DNA from: Bombus terrestris
Taxonomy: Eukaryota; Arthropoda; Insecta; Hymenoptera; Apidae
NCBI RefSeq assembly: GCF_910591885.1
Contig: NC_063277.1
Coordinates: 8,742,001-8,806,000, forward strand
Direction of reading: 5' to 3'
Length of the DNA stretch: 64,000 bases
Part shown: piece by piece, positions 58,860 through 64,000 of the stretch
How positions within the stretch are numbered: the first letter of the stretch is position 1
Layout: each line of letters opens with the position of its first letter
Made by a program: the position numbers and the translations under genes
The notes under the pieces: model-generated
What the model was told of the DNA's origin: nothing
The model's database searches: none
What the model saw: only the letters and a program-made list of their open reading frames with translations

Positions 58860-60330
58860 CGATCCATATATAGACTGGCAACGTGTTACACGTTCGTACA
58901 GTTACACAAACTAACGAACGCGTCTCTGTCCGTTCAGAAGCACTCAGTACTCACACAGGTGAGCGCCATAGACACATCGAATGGCAGCATCAAAGAAAAC
59001 TTATCCAACGATGGCGAATACATGATCCACATATCGGATCGAAAGAGTCGCCTACCAGCGACTCGTCGAAAAAGAGACAAAGAGTACGGTAGAGAGAAGT
59101 GGACGAGGCGAAAAATAAAGAAGTTATGAGAAGGCAGTAGCAGTAGGTACGCGGTGTCTAACCTTTATGCAAATAAACCGTTCTCGCGGCCGATAGAGAC
59201 TCGAGCTTACGGATCGTAATGCCGTTCCGTGGCCCGTGACAAGATCTTTTATCGCGATTAAACGCACGAGTCGCAACACGCCACCTCTCCTGTACCGTCG
59301 CGATAACAGCCACTGATTCTTCGAGAGACAGTAAAACCAGAAAAGCTACGACAGGCCATATAGCTTGAGTAGGACAACGAAAGAGGCCTACAGAGTAAGG
59401 TGGTTCTTCTTCTTCGTCTTCTTCTACTCGAGAGTAAAGGAGGCTAGGGTGAAGCTACGATGTTGGACCACTATCAATCTCGCCATGACACTCTCGTGGT
59501 GGAGGACGCGTGAGGGATCGTGCTAGGGACAAGAGAAGCACACTGTAGGGTAAGGGGATGACTCGATGTAATACGACCAAAGTTTAATTACCACATTACT
59601 TTGGTACGCTTTATCCATCGTATCCCCGTCCGCTCATCCTTCTTCCACCAAATCCATCAGCAGTCAGGACGGCTGATTGCGAAATACACGGGGATCGTGT
59701 ACAAGCAAATAGCCTCTTCTCGAAATTCTATACACTATTTTCCTTGAACTTCATCCTTCGGCTCAATCATCCCACCACCTTGACGCGTTCGTGATCGCGG
59801 GACTACGTGCAACGCCAAGGTAACCGCTTCTTTTCTCTGTCCCTATCGTTCGCCACTGTTCCATCTAATGGCCGCAGTCCAGCTTTATTTCGTTCCAGCC
59901 AATCCCCTCCTAAGTGTCTCTCTCTAACAGTATCCGTGAACGTGTAGCATCTATAGATGGTAGTGGGTAGCCACTTAGAGGCGCGGAGCGTAACCACGCA
60001 TAAACCAGTTTCCTGGTTATCCGACTCCTCGCATTTTCCTGGTCGACGCACAGCGTGTCGAACCCGCACGGAACGTACCATTAACGGAGGCTCTGCTCGA
60101 TTCCGCTGCGATCGCCGATCACCAGCAGCAACCTGGAAACCGGTGGTGTGCCGATGCCGCTGCTTAAAGGCCTTTGCTATCGTTTTAAAACGACCACTTC
60201 TAGACCACGTCCACGTCATGATACCGAGCATCGAATAATTACGTAACGAGCTATACCTTCGTCTTCTGACCGTGTTACACCCTATACGTACGATACCTGT
60301 GACGTTTAGAAGAAGAGGAAGACATTATCC
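58860..60330. other. GC-richer island, no confident gene
   Basis: About 1.5 kb of CpG-containing sequence. A TTC-rich tract lies at 59403-59425. A 142-codon minus frame (59803-60231, beginning MLGIMTWTWSRSGRF, very Arg-rich) starts at ATG but with T at -3, and a 93-codon plus frame lies opposite it. A short frame MLDHYQSRHDTLVVEDA begins at 59460 and ends at 59513, followed at once by GTGAGG-like sequence. None is convincing. Confidence 0.25.
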
Positions 60331-60940
60331 CGTTCGATTGGTATGCAATCGATACGATAACGAATATTCCTAGAGAAACTAACTATTTTATATATTTAGA
60401 AAAAACCAAGTGGATTAGAATAATCTGTACCGTGCTTTTGTAGGATGATGATGTACTTGATGTAAAATGGTTATATATTTAGAATTCTGAATGACTATGA
60501 TAATCGGTTTTCATGGAGTACTTGCCGTCGTTGGCAGAATTAACTTCCTATGTATTATACATGGACTGTATACGTGGCTGATCAACAATGGACGTATCTA
60601 CTTACGCTACCGCTCCAGAGTATCCGGGCGCTTTACACGAATAGAATTGCTTGCTATTAAAAAGGAAAAAGTTAAATAGTTCCCTTCTAGTGCCAAAAGT
60701 TTGCAGATATTCTAAAATTGGTAGTTTTTGAGATACATAACTATTTTAGTAAAACCATTATACTAATAACAACAATGAATGCTAATAACTTTACTGAATG
60801 ACGTTCGACCAAAGTTTTCTAGGTCATCCACTCGGTCACCTCCAAATTTTCCTAAATATCATAAAACGCGCAATACCTTTTTTCGTATTCTAAAAGTTAT
60901 ACACAGTCGAAGGAGTTTTACAATCGTAACGCGTCATATT
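60330..60940. other. Mixed spacer
   Basis: AT-rich to intermediate DNA. Two 62-codon plus frames are unrecognised. Nothing else is supported. Confidence 0.35.
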
Positions 60941-61165
60941 TTTCGAGGACAACGGCGGCGCGGTTAAATTGACCTTGCGACCCGTAAGTTCGTGAAAGGA
61001 GGACGGATTCACGAGAACAAGTGGTCGCAAGAACGTTGTTAAACGAGAATAAAAGTTTCAGAAGGGATCGGCAAAGAAGAGTCACGAGTTAACTTTGTTT
61101 CTCGGCATCTCGTAGACGGGATTGGATGATAACGTTTAGCAATTTAACGTCGACTTAGAGCAATA

Positions 61166-61200
61166 AAGAGGGCGAGAGAGAAAGAAAGAGAGAGAGAGAG
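61166..61200 (+). repeat. GA-rich microsatellite followed by a pyrimidine patch
   Basis: An A/G-only tract ending in (GA)n at 61200 is followed a few bases later by a C/T-rich stretch (61209-61225). This is the same purine-to-pyrimidine order seen at 12.5 and 19.8 kb. It lies 56 bases before the ATG at 61256. Confidence 0.75.
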
Positions 61201-61255
61201 TGCTCACGTCTCTTTCTCCCTTTCACACGGATAAAGTGGTACGAATTAAATCAGC

Positions 61256-61465
61256 ATGGAAGACTTTCTTTACGACGCGGGTAACATCCATAAATTTCGA
61301 GAGATCAGAGAGCCGAAGAGCGTATATCGCGGACAAGATATTCGAGTACACTCTTATAACCTTCTGCATAACTTTGAGAATCCGCTTGACCGAGAACCAG
61401 TATCGAGAACGGCCTTACGCCGTTATGCGATAAGTCGCGTGCCCGTTAAACGTTCGCACCAGTGA
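61256..61465 (+). CDS. Candidate 69-aa small protein ORF
   Basis: The ATG has A at -3 and G at +4, a good animal start context. The product begins MEDFLYDAGNIHKFREIREP and ends in a basic tail (RVPVKRSHQ). It is hydrophilic, with no signal peptide or membrane segment. Codons look coding-like throughout. A 77-codon frame from GTG at 61200 overlaps it in another frame and is less plausible. There is no family match and no splice sites at its ends. With the 18796 ORF it is the best small-ORF candidate here. Confidence 0.25.
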   Translation: MEDFLYDAGNIHKFREIREPKSVYRGQDIRVHSYNLLHNFENPLDREPVSRTALRRYAISRVPVKRSHQ

Positions 61466-61469
61466 TTCG

Positions 61470-63640
61470 TACGTTTCGTTTGTTGCACGTTCGCTTGTTT
61501 GGAATCACGGTTACGCTGCATGGTCGACAGTAAATTAAATCACGCGAACTAATGAATTAAAAGCGGCCGAATTAAGTTACATAACATAATTCAACGTAAC
61601 GAACAATGATCCCCAACGAGCTTAAGTATTACTGCTAATCTGCTTTTCAACGTGGATTTTATGATGCCGCGTTGATAAGCGTGTAACGTGATACACGTTC
61701 GATATTCCAATGATTCTTACATTTCCATGCCATTGAATTACATAACAGACAGAGGAATCGTAAGTAATTTACTTACTTTCTAGTTGAAACATAAGTTAAC
61801 AAAGTAATTATTGTCGAGCCAATTAATACAGGAATAACTTTTGCTAAAAGAGATATTAAGGAAGGAATTTTAGGAATTTAGTATATTGGTGGGATTTCGT
61901 GGAAGGATATTTTCATCTGCCGATACTCGTCGTAAAAATAAATCAATGACAATATATATATATATATACATTTAAATATTGTAACTTTTATAAGATAGAG
62001 ACAAACATTGTAAAGTTACTGGGGAATTTTGTTCTTTTTTATCATTTAATATCGTTTAATTGTTTGTTGTCATTTATAACGTTAAAATAGTTACACTAAA
62101 AGATTTAAAAAATTAAAAGACCTTCCTATATATGTGAGAATATATCAACGAAAGTCTTTAAGCACGATAATACAAAAATACTAAATGTACAATATTAAAA
62201 AGATGTCTACTTAATATAATTTTTAACTATACATTCATAACTTCTTTTCAAACAATTTTCTTCCTGGATAACTCGAAATACATGTATAGAATCACAGAAA
62301 AAAATCGACATGTAGTAGGTGGGAAAGATTTTTAATTGGCTCACTCTAAAGTCATTACGAGAATGTAACAGTACAATTTCCATCCGGAATTACTGTCGTC
62401 TATTCAATTCAGTTAGTTCAAGGTATCACAGTACATATTGGTCGATACAGTCTGTTTTGTGGTCACTAAAATAATCCGATCGTATTAGCGACTGGCGCGA
62501 ATATCAATTGGACTACTGCTTTGTACGCTCCTAACCTCTTTACATAGTCAAGTATTATTACGGTATCTTATTTACTCGACTGATATTGGATCGCATAAGA
62601 GAAACTTCAAGTAACTAGCAGTAATGCGGAAACATATCGCATTACGAAGAAATCTAGTGGCAACTGAAATTCATAACTTGAGAAATAACGTATCGTATAA
62701 GGGGCAGGTGAAACTACAAAATCTAAATACGTTTCTTATGTTCCTCACTGGCCTAAAATTCTCAATAAAATGCAAAAGGAACTATGATATTAGCTCATCC
62801 CATAAGTAGATGTGTTTTTCTGCGAGTTGAAACAATGTAGTTAGTGTTAAAGTTTTATAAAACTAGAATAAGGAATTAATAGAGAATAACTAAGAAAAGG
62901 TAAAGAACTATGAAAAGTGTATTATTTTATTTTCAATTTTTTATTCTCATCTAGTATTCGAAAACCAACGACCCCATAATATTACCGGTTTGACAAACGT
63001 TTTCAGACAGGAATCTTATACCATTCACTTTCTATAATATTTAAAATTTTAATATAACATTAAATCAATGCAATCTAACGTCCTCGTTCGACTCGTTTTA
63101 CAAGTTCAGCTTCTGGTTAGACTAGTTTATCTAAATATATGAATAAACAAACCACGATGAAGCTGTTCGAATTACGGTTTAGTTACACATTAATTATATT
63201 AATAGTACCATATACAGACCAATATGGAATTTACGATTCATAATTAGGGGTTATGTCTAACTATCTATTTTGTAAACTTAGTTATACGACTAATTACTCC
63301 AACGTTAACCAGAATTTAAAATGTTTACAAATGAAGTCTACGATGATAAAGTACCTATTTTCGGTATTATTCTTTCAAACGCGTAACGTTCGCACCTTTA
63401 TTGGATATTTGTGATTGAAGTTAAATACTTAGAAATCTGTAATTACTTATCAACTACATAGCCTCATCGATAACCTTTACATTAAGTTGAGAAATCATCG
63501 TTAATCACGAATATACGATAAACGACGATAAACCTACCTATGTCTATTATTATTTGTTTCAAAATGCAAATAAACGGAGATGTATACGAATTTTATTGAA
63601 TATTAATGTCGAGCGATCAGAATTTCATCGTTTTGATCGA
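61470..63640. other. Island tail and long AT-rich gap
   Basis: CpG-containing to about 61700, then AT-rich to 63640. An (AT)n run lies at 61952-61968. A 61-codon plus frame at 62624 is unrecognised. No other feature is supported. Confidence 0.45.
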
Positions 63641-63729
63641 TTGTCAACTGGAGGGATGAAACCTCGGTAAATATAACGATCGAAAGGCATAAACCAAACA
63701 TGTTACGTAAAAGAGAGCAATTAAATGGG

Positions 63730-63861
63730 ATGGCCGGAACGTGCGGCGTGGCTTTATTAGAAACGAGTCCGCAAGACACGCATCAGCGGATGAAACGATA
63801 CGGCCAGGGGGCCATTGGGTCGATCGGTACTCAAGGGCGGACGAATAGCGGCCGCTCGTAA
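63730..63861 (+). CDS. Candidate 43-aa ORF in the terminal CpG island
   Basis: The ATG has G at -3 and G at +4. The product begins MAGTCGVALLETSPQDTHQR and is rich in Gly, Thr and Arg. The island it lies in continues to the window edge, so the true context is cut off. A 65-codon minus frame overlaps it. It could be a first exon, but no donor is evident. Confidence 0.1.
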   Translation: MAGTCGVALLETSPQDTHQRMKRYGQGAIGSIGTQGRTNSGRS

Positions 63862-64000
63862 ATCGACGAAGACAACGAAGACGACAAAACGGTCGTTTCC
63901 TTGCGAAATTCCGCGGCGGAAGATTGTCGATTGCGATTGAACCCGATGAGACATCCAGGCACCGTTATTCCAGCATGGTGACGCGATGGTATAGGCACCT

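Noticed and set aside
1..64000. CRISPR arrays, toxin-antitoxin pairs, phage or bacterial defence systems
   Set aside because: There are no regularly spaced repeats, operon-like gene runs or bacterial coding signals. The base composition and microsatellites fit an animal nuclear genome.

Overview
The window reads as nuclear DNA of an arthropod, most likely a hymenopteran and plausibly a bee. This is inferred from base composition only. A long AT-rich background is broken by islands of 0.3-2 kb richer in GC. CpG is not depleted: CG steps are frequent everywhere. Simple GA, GT, CT and AT microsatellites are common, and no intact transposon is visible. There are no operons, ribosome-binding sites, bacterial-type genes, rRNAs or CRISPR arrays.

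No protein-coding gene can be called with confidence. The longest open frames are 155, 142 and 134 codons. By rough arithmetic, random DNA at about 36-37% GC and of this length should give a longest frame near 130 codons, so these sizes fit chance plus the local GC islands. I recognised no domain, catalytic motif or family signature in any frame. The window is best read as intergenic DNA and/or the inside of very long introns, perhaps with a few short exons or small ORFs. The CDS entries are candidates at low confidence. They were chosen for an ATG in a good context, codon-like composition, or a splice signal in a sensible place.

Layout. At 0.6-1.5 kb there is a pyrimidine-then-purine block followed by an island with a nuclear-receptor-like inverted repeat. 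From 1.5 to 18.4 kb, AT-rich DNA alternates with islands at 6.6-6.9, 8.0-8.4, 10.8-11.6, 12.2-13.1, 14.1-14.7 and 15.9-16.3 kb. The 12.2-13.1 kb island has an abrupt purine-to-pyrimidine switch, a possible first coding exon lies at 11.4 kb, and a lone mariner-like terminal repeat lies at 7.1 kb. A large island at 18.4-20.5 kb carries a GGTGAA-type repeat immediately before a 62-codon ORF in a strong start context. From 20.5 to 39.8 kb most DNA is AT-rich, with islands at 21.7-22.4, 27.2-27.6, 28.6-29.0, 31.7-32.5, 33.1-33.6, 34.2-34.4, 35.7-36.4 and 38.0-38.5 kb. The one at 31.78 kb looks like a minus-strand housekeeping promoter with a start codon and splice donor. At 39.8-40.4 kb a compound GA/GT microsatellite adjoins the best enhancer-like block. 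From 41.6 to 64 kb islands are more frequent (41.6-41.9, 44.0-44.6, 46.3-47.2, 48.1-48.8, 49.8-50.9, 52.4-53.4, 54.7-55.2, 57.3-58.3, 58.9-60.3, 60.9-61.7 and 63.7-64.0 kb), and several hold coding-like short ORFs.

No set of genes acting together can be reconstructed. If the window is functional, the visible signal is mainly regulatory: clusters of bZIP, bHLH-PAS/E-box, GATA and POU-type motifs in CpG-rich islands within a gene-poor tract. I did not find a convincing new biological system. The items most worth testing are the 31.78 kb promoter/first exon, the 18.8 kb and 61.3 kb small ORFs, the 40.1-40.4 kb enhancer-like island and the two abutting minus-strand ORFs at 49.7-50.5 kb.
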